From contig CAJBER010000069.1 of assembly GCA_903952135.1 (NCBI GenBank), forward strand, positions 1 through 44,866: a stretch of DNA of 44,866 bases, given 5' to 3'. Under the pieces are notes generated by a model. It had not been told where the DNA came from. It ran no database searches and saw only the letters and a list, made by a program, of their open reading frames with translations. The first letter of the stretch is position 1. Each line of letters begins with the position of its first letter. Positions 1-9,067 of the stretch are shown piece by piece. The DNA is from an uncultured Algoriphagus sp. GTDB taxonomy: Bacteria; Bacteroidota; Bacteroidia; Cytophagales; Cyclobacteriaceae. Position numbers and translations under genes: made by a program.

Positions 1-1832
1 CGCGGATGCGCGTCTCCAACGGACCGCGCTGCCGTTGGTGGGAAGCCGACAACTGCTTCTGGACGGACATCCTCCCATTCGTAGCCATTTTTATACAATG
101 TGTTTTCGAGGATGTCTAATAGGCTATCGTCCATTGTAAACGGTTTGTTGTATGGGATCTCCAAGGTGAGGTTTAGTTTTTGGTCTCGGAAAGCACCCAA
201 GGTTTTCATGTCAAATCCCCGTTCAAAGGTGATGACGGAATCCTTTACAGCATAGCTATAAGCGATCTTTTTGATGTTTTCCTGTGCTTCTTTCTTGGTT
301 TGGCCTCTTGAGAAATATTCTTGATTTAGGGTAAGGACACTGTCTTCGGTGCCTTTAAGTTCAAGAACGGCATTTTGGTAAAACTCTTCCCATTCCCCAC
401 CTTCTACGGTTAAGAAGAGTACACCTGGACCCAAGGTGATTGGGGTGTTGGTAATCACGCGTTCTTCTTCTTTGAACTTGGCGATGACGCGTGGAATTTG
501 AAATCCTAGGGTAGCAATGCACATCAGCCATAGCGCGAGTACAGTTAATGCAAATTTGCTACCTACTAGATTTTTCTTGGAGAGGACACTCAATCCGAGC
601 ATTAGGATCAAAATCCCAGGTATCGCAAGAACTCCGAGGCCAGCAGCTGCTAGTCCTAAAGGAACTAATTCGGTAAACATGTCCAAGGGGAATGCATCCA
701 CTGTACCGTAATACATGGGGTCTATGATTCCGAGGTACAGCGTAAAGGTTACCAACGGTGCGCCGACCAGTACCATGCCGAAAAAGAAAATAACAACACC
801 AAAAAAGAGGCGTAATAGGGTAAGTAGAAATTTGCCTAAGGATCCGAGTGCAGAAATTAAGGCTTCGATCACCTGTCCTAATAATTGAATAGGTTTCATT
901 AGTATCATGACTGTATTTTTTACAGTAGAATCCAGCGTTGGTGGAGCTGGATTTATGGTTTCCTTGAGCGTGGAATCGATGCTATCTAAGGTGATTTCGC
1001 CCCCCTTCATTTTGATACGTTCTGTGATTGAACTCGCCAATGGGGTAATAATCCATAGAATCAGGTAAATCACTATGCCAGACCCACCTGCAATAGTCAG
1101 GATGACAAAAGCCAACCGAACATAGAGTACCTTGATTCCGAAGTACGCTGCTAATCCGCTGGCTACTCCACCTAGCGCTTTGTCGTCTGGATTTCGAAAT
1201 AGTTTTTTGATTTCCTTATTTTCTTCATTGGCGTAGGACACTGGAAGAATCACCCACAAGACGATGTAGGCGACCACAGCTATTCCTGCAAATCCAAAGT
1301 TGATGTCCATCCAGCCAAAAGGATTGAAATCAAAAATCTTGAAATTGATGTTTCCGCTAAAAAGAAGGAGGATTGCAATCAATCGAATCCAAAGGGCATC
1401 GATGGCGAAGTAATGTGCGATCCCTGCGCAGACCCCGCCCAAGATTTTCTTGTGCTCCATCCGCATGAGCTTTTTGTAGCCACCATCTGCAGTATTGGGT
1501 GGTGTCACGTATTTGTAAAAATCATCGCTTGCAGGATCTACCACTTCCTCTGCTTCTTCCTTCTCCTCCAAGGAACTGAAGTCCGCAATGGTTCCCATTT
1601 TTTCAATGAGGCGGGTGACATTCTCTGCGGTAATCACCTGATTGTTGTTTTTGAGGTAGGAAAGGAATATTTCCGCGATGCGATTTTCGATATCGGAAAC
1701 TATTTCCTTGCTATCAGGGTACCCGGAAAAGTGAGTATTGATGCTTTCTAGGTAGTTTTTGAGGGTATCGTATCCATCTTCTTCGATGTGGAATAAAATA
1801 CCGCTGATGTTGATGCTCAATGTCTTTTTCAT
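1..1832 (-). CDS. PspC-domain membrane protein, 3' end outside window
   Basis: Reading from ATG at 1832 toward the window edge gives about 610 open codons with no stop; the C-terminus lies beyond position 1. The product starts MKKTLSINISGILFHIEEDG. It carries two PspC-type segments, recognisable by KKILGGVCAGIAHYF (about residue 120) and DKALGGVASGLAAYFGI (about 220), each followed by hydrophobic helices. Three more membrane segments follow, then a soluble beta-rich tail. PspC domains are membrane-associated stress-response modules; the C-terminal part resembles the extracytoplasmic tails common in Bacteroidota PspC proteins. It starts 19 bp after the padR stop, so the two genes almost certainly form an operon, with PadR the likely repressor. 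The exact role is unknown. Confidence 0.85.
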   Translation of the reverse strand, partial: MKKTLSINISGILFHIEEDGYDTLKNYLESINTHFSGYPDSKEIVSDIENRIAEIFLSYLKNNNQVITAENVTRLIEKMGTIADFSSLEEKEEAEEVVDPASDDFYKYVTPPNTADGGYKKLMRMEHKKILGGVCAGIAHYFAIDALWIRLIAILLLFSGNINFKIFDFNPFGWMDINFGFAGIAVVAYIVLWVILPVSYANEENKEIKKLFRNPDDKALGGVASGLAAYFGIKVLYVRLAFVILTIAGGSGIVIYLILWIITPLASSITERIKMKGGEITLDSIDSTLKETINPAPPTLDSTVKNTVMILMKPIQLLGQVIEALISALGSLGKFLLTLLRLFFGVVIFFFGMVLVGAPLVTFTLYLGIIDPMYYGTVDAFPLDMFTELVPLGLAAAGLGVLAIPGILILMLGLSVLSKKNLVGSKFALTVLALWLMCIATLGFQIPRVIAKFKEEERVITNTPITLGPGVLFLTVEGGEWEEFYQNAVLELKGTEDSVLTLNQEYFSRGQTKKEAQENIKKIAYSYAVKDSVITFERGFDMKTLGAFRDQKLNLTLEIPYNKPFTMDDSLLDILENTLYKNGYEWEDVRPEAVVGFPPTAARSVGDAHP

Positions 1833-1851
1833 GCGTAGGTCGACGAAGGGA

Positions 1852-2181
1852 TTACTTCTTTTTGGTGATTTGATTGATGGATTGCACCAAGGCCTTCCAA
1901 GTTTCGGCTAGGCTCTTCAAGGTAGCCTGTCCCTCTTCCGTAATGGAATAGTATTTTCGAGGAGGGCCAGCCTCCGATTCTACCCAGCGGTAGCTAACTA
2001 ATGCAGCCGATTTGAGTCGGTTGAGTAGGGGATACAGGGTGCCCTCTACGACGATCATCTGCGCTTGGGTGAGTTCTTCAATCAGGTCAGAGGTGTAGAC
2101 TTCCCCCCTGGAAATGATGTGCAATACGCAGTACTCCAGGAGTCCTTTGCGCATTTGTACTTGGGTGTTGGTTTGATTCAT
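1852..2181 (-). CDS. PadR-family transcriptional regulator
   Basis: A 110-aa winged-helix protein. The start chosen is ATG at 2181 (MNQTNTQVQMRKGLLEYCVL); an upstream in-frame extension to 2256 exists but lacks family character. Family hallmarks are the GLLEYCVLHIISRGEVYTSDLIEEL helix-turn-helix region, VVEGTLYPLLNRLKSAALV (recognition helix region) and the wing GPPRKYYSITEEG. PadR proteins are dimeric repressors, often autoregulated. The gene precedes pspC by 19 bp, a common Bacteroidota pairing, so it probably controls that membrane protein and itself. Confidence 0.9.
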   Translation of the reverse strand: MNQTNTQVQMRKGLLEYCVLHIISRGEVYTSDLIEELTQAQMIVVEGTLYPLLNRLKSAALVSYRWVESEAGPPRKYYSITEEGQATLKSLAETWKALVQSINQITKKK

Positions 2182-2232
2182 GACTGTGGTAACTAGCTTC
2201 TTTGGGAAGGGGTAGATTCGCCTTCCTCGGTC

Positions 2233-2294
2233 TACTCTAAGAAAAAGTAATACCAAGTTTTAAGTAGAGTACCTTGTATAACCTAATTCTAGGT
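2233..2294. promoter_or_regulatory. Candidate PadR operator region
   Basis: Upstream of padR there is an inverted pair TACTCTA (2233-2239) / TAGAGTA (2265-2271) and, beside it, a tighter palindrome ACCTA-attc-TAGGT (2281-2294). They lie 50-110 bp before the padR start, where an autoregulatory site would sit. Assignment to PadR is inference from position only. I found no TAnnTTTG box on the minus strand here. Confidence 0.35.
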
Positions 2295-2515
2295 ATTCAA
2301 GAAAAAATAATTTCCACAAAAACCAATTAATCCATTGATAATGAGGTGAATTCATGTAATTTCAATAGCTGTAAAAAAATAAAAAATTTTAGCACCGGTA
2401 CTTTTTTAGGTTTTCGGGACTCCTACGTTGTTCAACTTTAGGACAGGGAAGTGACCGAAAATGTACATTTTTTGAGTTCGAGTTCCGTACAGTTTGAGGT
2501 TCATTTAGGTGAGCT

Positions 2516-2578
2516 GTGGTCTGTGGACAGCCTGTAGACCGAGGTCTATCGTCTGCCTGCAGGTTGAGCTATGTCGAC
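2516..2578. repeat. GTNNAC heptad array, degenerate copy
   Basis: Located in the 502-bp spacer (2182-2683) between padR and the C25 protein. GTGGTC (2516) and GTGGAC (2523) are 7 bp apart, followed by GTAGAC (2534) and GTCGAC (2573). It belongs to the same family as the arrays at 10420, 41522, 41614, 43805 and 43893 but is the least regular. I see nothing else in the spacer apart from the candidate PadR sites. Confidence 0.55.
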
Positions 2579-2683
2579 GATTATCCGCAGAAATTCAGGT
2601 ATGCTTTAAGCTACTAGTGAGATTTCGGATAATCCTATTCTATTTTTTTAATTCTGAGCTCGGCTCAACTTCCCCATTTTTTC

Positions 2684-4813
2684 ATGAGAAACCCCATCGT
2701 TCTTATTCTCCTAGGTTGTGGCCTGTGCAGTATTTCCATGGCCCAAGATTCGGTCTGGTACCGCTATGGCCAGACCTATTACAAAATTCAAACTGCTACC
2801 GATGGAATCTACCGGATTTACCCTGCAAGTATGGAGGCAGCTGGAATTCAACTTGAAGGGAAAGATCCTCGATGCTTTCGGCTCTACCACCGAGGAAGGG
2901 AAGTGGCTCTTCAAGTAGCTGGTGAGCAGGATGGGAGCCTGGATCCGGAGGATTACCTGGATTTTTTGGGGAAAAGAAACGAGGAGTGGAGGGATTCAGG
3001 GATTGCAATTCCAAATCCATACACCAACACCTATTCAGATACGACTGCCTTTTTCCTAGTTTATACCCCTGGAGAGCGAGGAAAGCGAATGGACCTCCGG
3101 GCTGCTATTCCTATTTCGGATCAGTTTGAAGAAGTAAAACTCCAGGTGTTTGCGGAGGAGTATTCCATGGGAGAAATGGCACGATGGGGGCTGCGCGCAT
3201 CAACACCTAAGGAGGGGCAGGGTTGGATGAGTTCTGTGATTGCATCCAGTAGGAATCTGGAGTTCCAACTGGATGCTGACTTTACAAAAGGGGATTCCCA
3301 ATCTATTTCACTCGAACTGGGCTGGGTTGGGCGCTCGACTATGGAGCATTTACCCTTACTTTGGATTGGAACTTCTTCTAAGGTCCTTCGTGCACTGCCG
3401 AGTCCTCAATTTTCTGGGTATGAATCGTACAGGCAGTTCCTGGTCCTTCAGCAAGAGGATTTCAAAGATGGAAAGCTCAAGCTCCATTTGGCTGTAGATC
3501 CTGCCCGTGAAGGAGATTATTTCTCGCTGGCTTTTGCTCGACTTACCTACCTGCTGCCCAAAACTAATGCGAATACAGGACCTGTTCCTCGTCGATTTAC
3601 AGTTGATGCGCTGCATGCGGTACGCTTTCGAGATTTCGCTAGCCTGCCCGCCAACTACCTGATTGTGGGGCATGGGCTGCTTGAGCAACCGAGCCAATCT
3701 TACCCAAACCCACTCTTAGCATATGCTGCATACCGTGCCACCGAGGCAGGTGGGAGTTACTCCACCTTGGTGCTTCGTATGGAGGACTTGTACGATCAAT
3801 TTGCCTTTGGTGAAAAAACTCCCTTGGCCCTGCATGCATTTTTGCAATCCTACTGGCCGAAACACCAACCCAAGTACTTACTCCTTGCTGGCCGTGCACT
3901 AGTTCCATCTTCCCAAATCAGGCAAAAGGATACTGCGGTTTTCCAGCGAAACGCACCGCAGGCATTTGCTTTCCAAGACCTTGTTCCTACAGGAGGATTC
4001 CCGCCATCAGACTCCCAGTTTGTAAGGGAATTGAATTTGGAGGATCCTGCTCTACCAGCGATGGCAGTGGGGAGAATCCCAGCCAAAAATGCGCAAGAGC
4101 TCGCCGATTACTTGGATAAAGTCAAGGATAAAGAGGTTTTGGAAACTTCCGGTACGCCAAAGGTGCTCCACCTGGTTGGCGGAATGAATCCCGTAGAAAT
4201 CGAGCGGCACCGTAGTTTTATGGATGAATTTGCCACTGTAGCAAAAAATGGAATTTCAGAAGTGGAAGTGATCACTAAGGTGAAGGGGCTTTCGGCTGAG
4301 GTACAGCACTTGGATTTGAAAAATGAAATCAATGCCGGTTTGGCGCTGCTCACTTACTTTGGACATGGATCCATGGGGTACAACGAACTGGATTTTGGCT
4401 ATGTGTCTGACCCCAGCTTGGGCTATGCCAATGGTGGCGCCTATCCCTTACTGCTCATAAATGGCTGTGAATACGGGAATGCCTTTGGTCCGAGCTACAG
4501 CCAAGGGGAGGATTGGCTAATCACTCCAAAGAAAGGAGCAATTGCAGTACTTTCTAATTCTAGCGTGGGAGTGGACATTTTGCTCAAGCGCTCCAGCGAA
4601 TTGCTGTATCTAGGGCTCTTTGACTGGGACGAATCTTCTTGCTCGCCGACGCTCGGCGAGATTCTCCTGAAGGCAGAACGAGAGTTTACGGATCGCTATG
4701 GGCAGCGTCCCGAATACCAGGCTCACTTGGTACAATTGATTCTCTTGGGTGATCCCGCGTTACGGCTTTTTTCTTGTAAAAGCCCAAATAACGCCATCCT
4801 TCAAGGAAAGTAG
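2684..4813 (+). CDS. Secreted C25 (gingipain-type) cysteine peptidase, PorU2-like, short form
   Basis: A 709-aa product with a signal peptide (MRNPIVLILLGCGLCSISMAQ). The N-terminal part (DSVWYRYGQTYYKIQTATDG) resembles the prodomain of T9SS sortase-like proteins. The C25 domain covers about residues 320-700 and keeps the catalytic pair: His561 in TYFGHGS and Cys595 in INGCEYG. Earlier conserved strands are LLAGRALVPS and MAVGRIPA, and the domain ends LLGDPALRLF. In PorU or PorU2 proteins the chain usually continues well past this point with beta domains. Here it stops 14 residues later with no T9SS C-terminal signal. It could be a trimmed sortase-like enzyme or a stand-alone secreted peptidase. 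No other T9SS gene is nearby. Confidence 0.8.
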   Translation: MRNPIVLILLGCGLCSISMAQDSVWYRYGQTYYKIQTATDGIYRIYPASMEAAGIQLEGKDPRCFRLYHRGREVALQVAGEQDGSLDPEDYLDFLGKRNEEWRDSGIAIPNPYTNTYSDTTAFFLVYTPGERGKRMDLRAAIPISDQFEEVKLQVFAEEYSMGEMARWGLRASTPKEGQGWMSSVIASSRNLEFQLDADFTKGDSQSISLELGWVGRSTMEHLPLLWIGTSSKVLRALPSPQFSGYESYRQFLVLQQEDFKDGKLKLHLAVDPAREGDYFSLAFARLTYLLPKTNANTGPVPRRFTVDALHAVRFRDFASLPANYLIVGHGLLEQPSQSYPNPLLAYAAYRATEAGGSYSTLVLRMEDLYDQFAFGEKTPLALHAFLQSYWPKHQPKYLLLAGRALVPSSQIRQKDTAVFQRNAPQAFAFQDLVPTGGFPPSDSQFVRELNLEDPALPAMAVGRIPAKNAQELADYLDKVKDKEVLETSGTPKVLHLVGGMNPVEIERHRSFMDEFATVAKNGISEVEVITKVKGLSAEVQHLDLKNEINAGLALLTYFGHGSMGYNELDFGYVSDPSLGYANGGAYPLLLINGCEYGNAFGPSYSQGEDWLITPKKGAIAVLSNSSVGVDILLKRSSELLYLGLFDWDESSCSPTLGEILLKAEREFTDRYGQRPEYQAHLVQLILLGDPALRLFSCKSPNNAILQGK

Positions 4814-4841
4814 AACCCTTTGGGTGGAATAGGTAAACTAG

Positions 4842-5201
4842 TTAGGGTAGCATCTGCCCAAAAGTAAGCAGGTTGTGGTCAGGATCGAGGAGGGAAAATT
4901 CCCGCATGCCCCAGGACTTAGTTTCCAAAGGTCCATTCGGGTGGATCGCCACCTTACGCTCCAAAAAGTACTGGTAGAGGCTATCAATAGCATCCGTTCT
5001 GAGGTAGATCTGTCCGTAGTTTTGTAGGGGATCCAGTCCAGGAAACAGGAAAAAATGGAGTTCAATCGCATCCTTTTTTACCATTAGGTATTCCGGGTAG
5101 TCCTGTGTGCCCACGAGTTGAAATCCCAGTTGCTCCACGTAATAGGCCTGGGTAACCGCTTTGTTGCGCATGGGCAACTTGGGGTGAACGGATAAAATCA
5201 T
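4842..5201 (-). CDS. VOC-superfamily (glyoxalase/bleomycin-resistance-like) protein
   Basis: A 119-aa single-module protein. The pattern is typical of a VOC half-site pair: an N-terminal beta-alpha-beta (AVTQAYYVEQLGFQLVGTQDY), central strand IELHFFLFPG, a second half beginning YGQIYLRTDAIDSLYQYF, and the closing MREFSLLDPDHNLLTFGQ. Members with this DPDHN(L)LTF ending include bleomycin-binding and dioxygenase-like proteins. The substrate cannot be told from sequence. It is convergent with the C25 gene and sits 48 bp downstream of the VTT gene on the same strand, so it may be co-transcribed with that gene. Confidence 0.8.
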   Translation of the reverse strand: MILSVHPKLPMRNKAVTQAYYVEQLGFQLVGTQDYPEYLMVKKDAIELHFFLFPGLDPLQNYGQIYLRTDAIDSLYQYFLERKVAIHPNGPLETKSWGMREFSLLDPDHNLLTFGQMLP

Positions 5202-5249
5202 AACTCGTAGATTTAGTTAGGCTAAGATTCGATTTTTGAGTGATCCAAA

Positions 5250-5945
5250 CTAGCTTTTTTTCTTGTTCCAGAAATGCCAAATTCCCCAGATACTTCCGAC
5301 CAGTAGGATGCCAATAGCCAACCACTGCTCTGGATCTTGCAACGTTGCTTGGGCATCCAAGAATGTATTCGCTGCCTTCCCAGTGGCAAAAGCCAGGATG
5401 GTTCTCGGAAGCATTCCTGGAAGTCCATAGCGGATGATTTGTTGCAAAGGGATCCCCAAGGAGGCAAATAGGAAATTGGAAATCGCGAAAGGAATCACCG
5501 GGCTGATGCGTACAAAGAAGACGAGTCCGGCAGGCTGGTCTGTTCTCCGCTCTATTTCCTCTTTCAAGCCAGGATGACGTGCATAGAGGAGGGTACGGAA
5601 ATCCGCATTGAGCCACTTGCCCAAGGAGTAGCCCAACACATTTGCTAGGAGGTAGGCAATCACCAGATGGGGAAATACGGCCCATCCCCAAAAGAAGCCT
5701 GAGGCTAGTGCCGTGAGCGTGGTGGGGAGAAAAGCGAGCCCAACTAGCAGGGCCAGAATTAGGATCAGCAGGATATGATCTCCAATTCCTGTCACCGTAA
5801 TTTGTTCCAGTTCCTGGTAGCGAGTGCTGAGCAAAAGCGAACCCAGCAGTGGGACAAAGCTGACCCAAATCCAGCCGAGCGTTGTGCTGGGATGGCTTCG
5901 GAAGTAGCGCACCAAGTCCTTGAAAATGCTGTCCTTTTTTGTCAT
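5250..5945 (-). CDS. TVP38/TMEM64-family (VTT/SNARE-associated) membrane protein
   Basis: The start MTKKDSIFKDLVRYF at 5945 is preferred; a longer frame begins with ATG at 6008, adding 21 residues unlike the family N-terminus. The 231-aa product has a first membrane helix (LGWIWVSFVPLLGSLLLS), then the VTT core with LPTTLTALASGFFWGW, AYLLANVLGYSLGKW and the re-entrant signature FFVRISPVIPFAISNFLFASLGI, and ends with a helix before KKK. DedA/TVP38 proteins are implicated in lipid scrambling or transport and envelope homeostasis. The partner and substrate here are unknown. Confidence 0.85.
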   Translation of the reverse strand: MTKKDSIFKDLVRYFRSHPSTTLGWIWVSFVPLLGSLLLSTRYQELEQITVTGIGDHILLILILALLVGLAFLPTTLTALASGFFWGWAVFPHLVIAYLLANVLGYSLGKWLNADFRTLLYARHPGLKEEIERRTDQPAGLVFFVRISPVIPFAISNFLFASLGIPLQQIIRYGLPGMLPRTILAFATGKAANTFLDAQATLQDPEQWLAIGILLVGSIWGIWHFWNKKKS

Positions 5946-6065
5946 CTTTGACTCGCTTTTGAAGTAAAAGCCAGCAAGTTTAGCACCTAGTATTGGAATT
6001 GCATTCATTTATCCAAAATAGGTTTTGAATTCTATGTAAACCCAACCCTCCTAAATCCACTTTAG

Positions 6066-7211
6066 ATGAAATTTGGTACCAAAGCCATTCACGCGGGAGT
6101 AGCCCCGGATCCTTCCACAGGAGCCATCATGACTCCCATCTTTCAGACTTCTACCTACGTTCAAAAATCTCCTGGAGACCATCTGGGTTACGAATACAGC
6201 CGAACACACAATCCTACCCGTACCGCTTTGCAGCAGAGTTTGGCAGCTTTGGAAAATGGGAAACACGGAATTTGCTTCTCTTCTGGCCTTGGCGCCATCG
6301 ATTCGGTCATCAAGTTATTTAACCCAGGAGATGAGATCATCTCGACAAATGACTTGTATGGCGGTAGTTACCGCTTGTTTACCAAGGTGTTCGAGCGCTA
6401 CGGCATCAAATTTCATTTTGTATCCATGGCCGATCCCGAGGCCCTTTCTTCCCTAGTCAACGAGCGTACCAAGATGGTTTGGGTGGAGACTCCTACCAAC
6501 CCGATGATGAACATCATCGACCTGAAGGCCATGGCGGCTTTCTCCAAGAAGCACGGCTTGCTTTTGGCGGTGGACAATACCTTCGCTTCTCCTTATCTAC
6601 AGAATCCACTCGACCTGGGGGCAGATATCGTGATGCATTCGGTGACCAAGTACCTGGGTGGGCACTCTGATGTCGTGATGGGAGCCTTGATCGTAAATGA
6701 CGATGAGCTTGCTTCTCGCTTGGTCTTCTTGCAAAACGCCTGTGGGGCGACTCCTGGACCTCAGGATTGTTTCTTGGTGCTTCGCGGCATCAAAACGCTT
6801 CACCTTCGCATGGAGCGTCACTGCCAAAATGGAAAAGTGATCGCTGAATACTTACGAAATCATCCCAAGGTAGCCAAGGTCTATTGGCCAGGCTTTGAAG
6901 ATCATCCCAACCATCAGGTAGCCAAAAGCCAGATGCGCGACTTTGGGGGCATGATCTCTTTTACCCTAGTAGGCAATCAACTTTCAGATGCCAAAAAGGT
7001 GATGGAAAATTTCCACCTCTTTGCCTTGGCAGAATCCTTGGGTGGAGTGGAGTCGCTTTGCGGACATCCAGCGAGTATGACCCATGCATCTATTCCAAAG
7101 GAAGAGCGTGAAAAGGTAGGTTTGGTGGATTCCTTGATCCGACTCAGTGTAGGGGTGGAGGATGTGGAAGATCTCAAAAAAGATCTTGCCGACGCCTTAG
7201 CAAAAGTTTAA
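6066..7211 (+). CDS. Cys/Met-metabolism PLP-dependent enzyme (cystathionine gamma-synthase/lyase type)
   Basis: A full-length 381-aa fold-type I enzyme. Seen in the sequence: YSRTHNPTR (44-52, phosphate/substrate contact), CFSSGLGA, DDLYGGSYRLF-type block at 96-105, WVETPTNPMMNIID, AVDNTF with Asp170 for the PLP ring nitrogen, and SVTKYLGGHSD with the Schiff-base Lys195. The C-terminus has the family's ESLGGVESL...HASIPKEER and LIRLSVGVED. It makes or breaks cystathionine in transsulfuration, or acts as a related gamma-lyase; motifs alone do not separate these. It is divergent from the VTT gene and ends in its own terminator, so it is probably monocistronic. Confidence 0.9.
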   Translation: MKFGTKAIHAGVAPDPSTGAIMTPIFQTSTYVQKSPGDHLGYEYSRTHNPTRTALQQSLAALENGKHGICFSSGLGAIDSVIKLFNPGDEIISTNDLYGGSYRLFTKVFERYGIKFHFVSMADPEALSSLVNERTKMVWVETPTNPMMNIIDLKAMAAFSKKHGLLLAVDNTFASPYLQNPLDLGADIVMHSVTKYLGGHSDVVMGALIVNDDELASRLVFLQNACGATPGPQDCFLVLRGIKTLHLRMERHCQNGKVIAEYLRNHPKVAKVYWPGFEDHPNHQVAKSQMRDFGGMISFTLVGNQLSDAKKVMENFHLFALAESLGGVESLCGHPASMTHASIPKEEREKVGLVDSLIRLSVGVEDVEDLKKDLADALAKV

Positions 7212-7230
7212 TTATCCAAGAATTTCTTAC

Positions 7231-7266
7231 AAATCCCTACTGCTAATCGTGGTGGGGATTTTTTTT
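7231..7266 (+). terminator. Rho-independent terminator of the PLP-enzyme gene
   Basis: Stem AAATCCCTAC (7231-7240) pairs with GTGGGGATTT (7252-7261) with one mismatch, an 11-nt loop, then a run of T to 7266. It lies 20 nt after the stop at 7211. Confidence 0.85.
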
Positions 7267-7279
7267 GATTCTGGATGAG

Positions 7280-8104
7280 TTAGTTCCCTACTTTTCGAAG
7301 AAGGTTAAGTGCTTGTTTTTCCAAGGTAGCGGTCAGGCTTTTCTTTTCCTCTTTCAACTCCTTCACCCAATCCAGGTATTTTTTGGATACTTCTTCCTGT
7401 TGTCCGATAAAGTGAGTCAAGCTTTGAAGATTGAGGTGGTTGGCATACCAGGGTTTTAAGCCATTTTTCAGACGTTCCAGTTCCTCGTGAATTTGAGGAA
7501 GGTAAATCGGATTGAGGCCGAGGTGAACCAGTAAATTTTCCAAAATGATCACCTTGCGCAGTCCCTCAAAAAGATCTCGGAAGCCTTGGGTAGACATGGG
7601 GGGAGTTACTTCCTTGCTTAGCGAATTCAATTCCTCTTGCACCAACTGGTGTATCGAGGTAGTCAGCACCAAGGGCTTAATGCCTTTACTGGCTTCAAAG
7701 GCTTTTTCTAGATAGTCTTCCCATATTTTCAAGGAGCTGCCCACCATCAGGTCAAAGGCTTCCTTTTGCATCCCCCTTTTTTGCTCGTTCAAATAGGTTT
7801 TGAAGCTCTCAAAGGTGAGCGATAAATTTTTTTCACGCTCTTTCATTCCTTTTTCCACGAGCTTGAGGTGGTGGATTTTTTTTAAGGACTTCTTTAGGGT
7901 TTTCAGTGGAAAAAATAAGGAATAGCCGAGGTGTTTTTGCTCAAAGTGAATCTTCTCCAGCAGTTCAGAATAGAGCTCTAAAAACTCCAATTGTTCCAAG
8001 AGGGCAATAGCCTTTGCAGACTTGATTTCTTTACCAAGTTCTAGAAAAAGGGCTTTGGCCTGTTGGTGTTGGTGTGAAAAGAGCTGAAATACAGGGGATT
8101 TCAT
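7280..8104 (-). CDS. Helical hypothetical protein in photolyase operon
   Basis: 274 aa, almost entirely predicted alpha-helical and rich in Lys, Glu and Leu, with no signal peptide or membrane segment. The N-terminal HQHQQAKALFLELGKEIKSAK and the later GLRKVIILENLLVHLGLN faintly recall alpha-helical histidine-containing (CHAD-like) proteins, but I cannot assign a family. It starts 12 bp after the DUF2027/Smr stop, which in turn overlaps the photolyase gene, so it is the third gene of that operon. Confidence 0.7.
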   Translation of the reverse strand: MKSPVFQLFSHQHQQAKALFLELGKEIKSAKAIALLEQLEFLELYSELLEKIHFEQKHLGYSLFFPLKTLKKSLKKIHHLKLVEKGMKEREKNLSLTFESFKTYLNEQKRGMQKEAFDLMVGSSLKIWEDYLEKAFEASKGIKPLVLTTSIHQLVQEELNSLSKEVTPPMSTQGFRDLFEGLRKVIILENLLVHLGLNPIYLPQIHEELERLKNGLKPWYANHLNLQSLTHFIGQQEEVSKKYLDWVKELKEEKKSLTATLEKQALNLLRKVGN

Positions 8105-8116
8105 TCTGAGGGTTGC

Positions 8117-9067
8117 TTAGGAAATTTTGACCAAGGTAGCACCATAGCCCCACTGGTCTTTCTGCGTGTCTTGAAAGTAGGAAATATTTCCAATTTGGCT
8201 CAATCGCTTGTGAATTTCTTTTCGAAGTACCCCGTTTCCGATGCCATGAATGAAGGTGATTTGGTCCATTCCTGCTGCGATGGCTTGGTTCAGGTTTTTC
8301 TCAAATACTTCCAATTGAATTCGCAGCTTCTCGGAGTTGCTCAGGCTATCCGGCTTCGGATGGATGGCTTCGATGTGGAGGTCGATGGAGGCTGCAGGTG
8401 CATGCACTTTTGAAGGTGTAGGTGCGGGACTAAGTTGGTTGAGTTCGGCATTCAGCCCGCGAATGTCCAGCTCCTTGGTCGTTTGCTCCAAGGCAAATAG
8501 GTACACATTCTTTCCGAGCAAGGGAGCCTTACTCAAGTGCTTGAAAAATTGGGTTGCCTTGAGTTTAAACTGCCGCTCAAAGGCAGGAATCGCTTTTTCT
8601 AACTTGGGTTGGATGGCAATAAAGCGCAGCAAAAAAGAGGGCCATTCGTCCAATTCTTTGAGGAGTCGGTCGTCTATTTTTTTTGCTTCTCCAGCGCCAA
8701 GGGTACCTGCATAGAGGGTACGGTGATTGGTTCCATACACTTCTGAAGCATGGCTGAGGTAGGCTTGACGGCTGTCGTTGATGAGGTAGAGACTGAGGTT
8801 TTGGTCATTGATCGGCAAGAAGGCCAGGTAGAGCCCTTGGTCTTTCGGCGCAGAGATGGGCATTGGCGTCTCGATCTCCTGGGAAGGATTGTGGGCCTCG
8901 CCGAAGTAATTTTTCTCCGCTTCCGCCACGAGCACCACCTCGGATTTGAGGACAGGAATCACAAAGCCATCTTCGATTTCTACCTCGATTCTGCCTCCTG
9001 CTGATACCTTCCGAATGATCCCCTCTTCTTTCCCGTGCAGGACGCGTACTCGATCTCCTATGTTCAT
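8117..9067 (-). CDS. DUF2027 protein with C-terminal Smr domain
   Basis: 316 aa. The N-terminus (MNIGDRVRVLHGKEEGIIRKV) is a KOW/Tudor-like beta barrel (about 1-50). The middle is the DUF2027 body (LAFLPINDQNLSLYLINDS). The C-terminus (about 228-316) is a Smr domain: IDLHIEAIH, then TFIHGIGNGVLRKEIHKRL and a closing GATLVKI. Smr domains, as in MutS2, bind or nick branched nucleic acids or act on stalled ribosome-mRNA complexes; this type is common in Bacteroidota. Its ATG overlaps the photolyase stop (ATGA, 9064-9067), suggesting translational coupling. Confidence 0.88.
   Translation of the reverse strand: MNIGDRVRVLHGKEEGIIRKVSAGGRIEVEIEDGFVIPVLKSEVVLVAEAEKNYFGEAHNPSQEIETPMPISAPKDQGLYLAFLPINDQNLSLYLINDSRQAYLSHASEVYGTNHRTLYAGTLGAGEAKKIDDRLLKELDEWPSFLLRFIAIQPKLEKAIPAFERQFKLKATQFFKHLSKAPLLGKNVYLFALEQTTKELDIRGLNAELNQLSPAPTPSKVHAPAASIDLHIEAIHPKPDSLSNSEKLRIQLEVFEKNLNQAIAAGMDQITFIHGIGNGVLRKEIHKRLSQIGNISYFQDTQKDQWGYGATLVKIS

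Noticed and set aside
1413-1751. 112-aa open frame antisense to the PspC gene
   Set aside because: The opposite strand encodes the PspC domains; the product has no support.
5062-5868. 268-aa open frame on the minus strand across the VOC and VTT genes
   Set aside because: It overlaps two genes with clear family motifs in another frame and its own product is Pro/Cys/Trp-rich with no domain.
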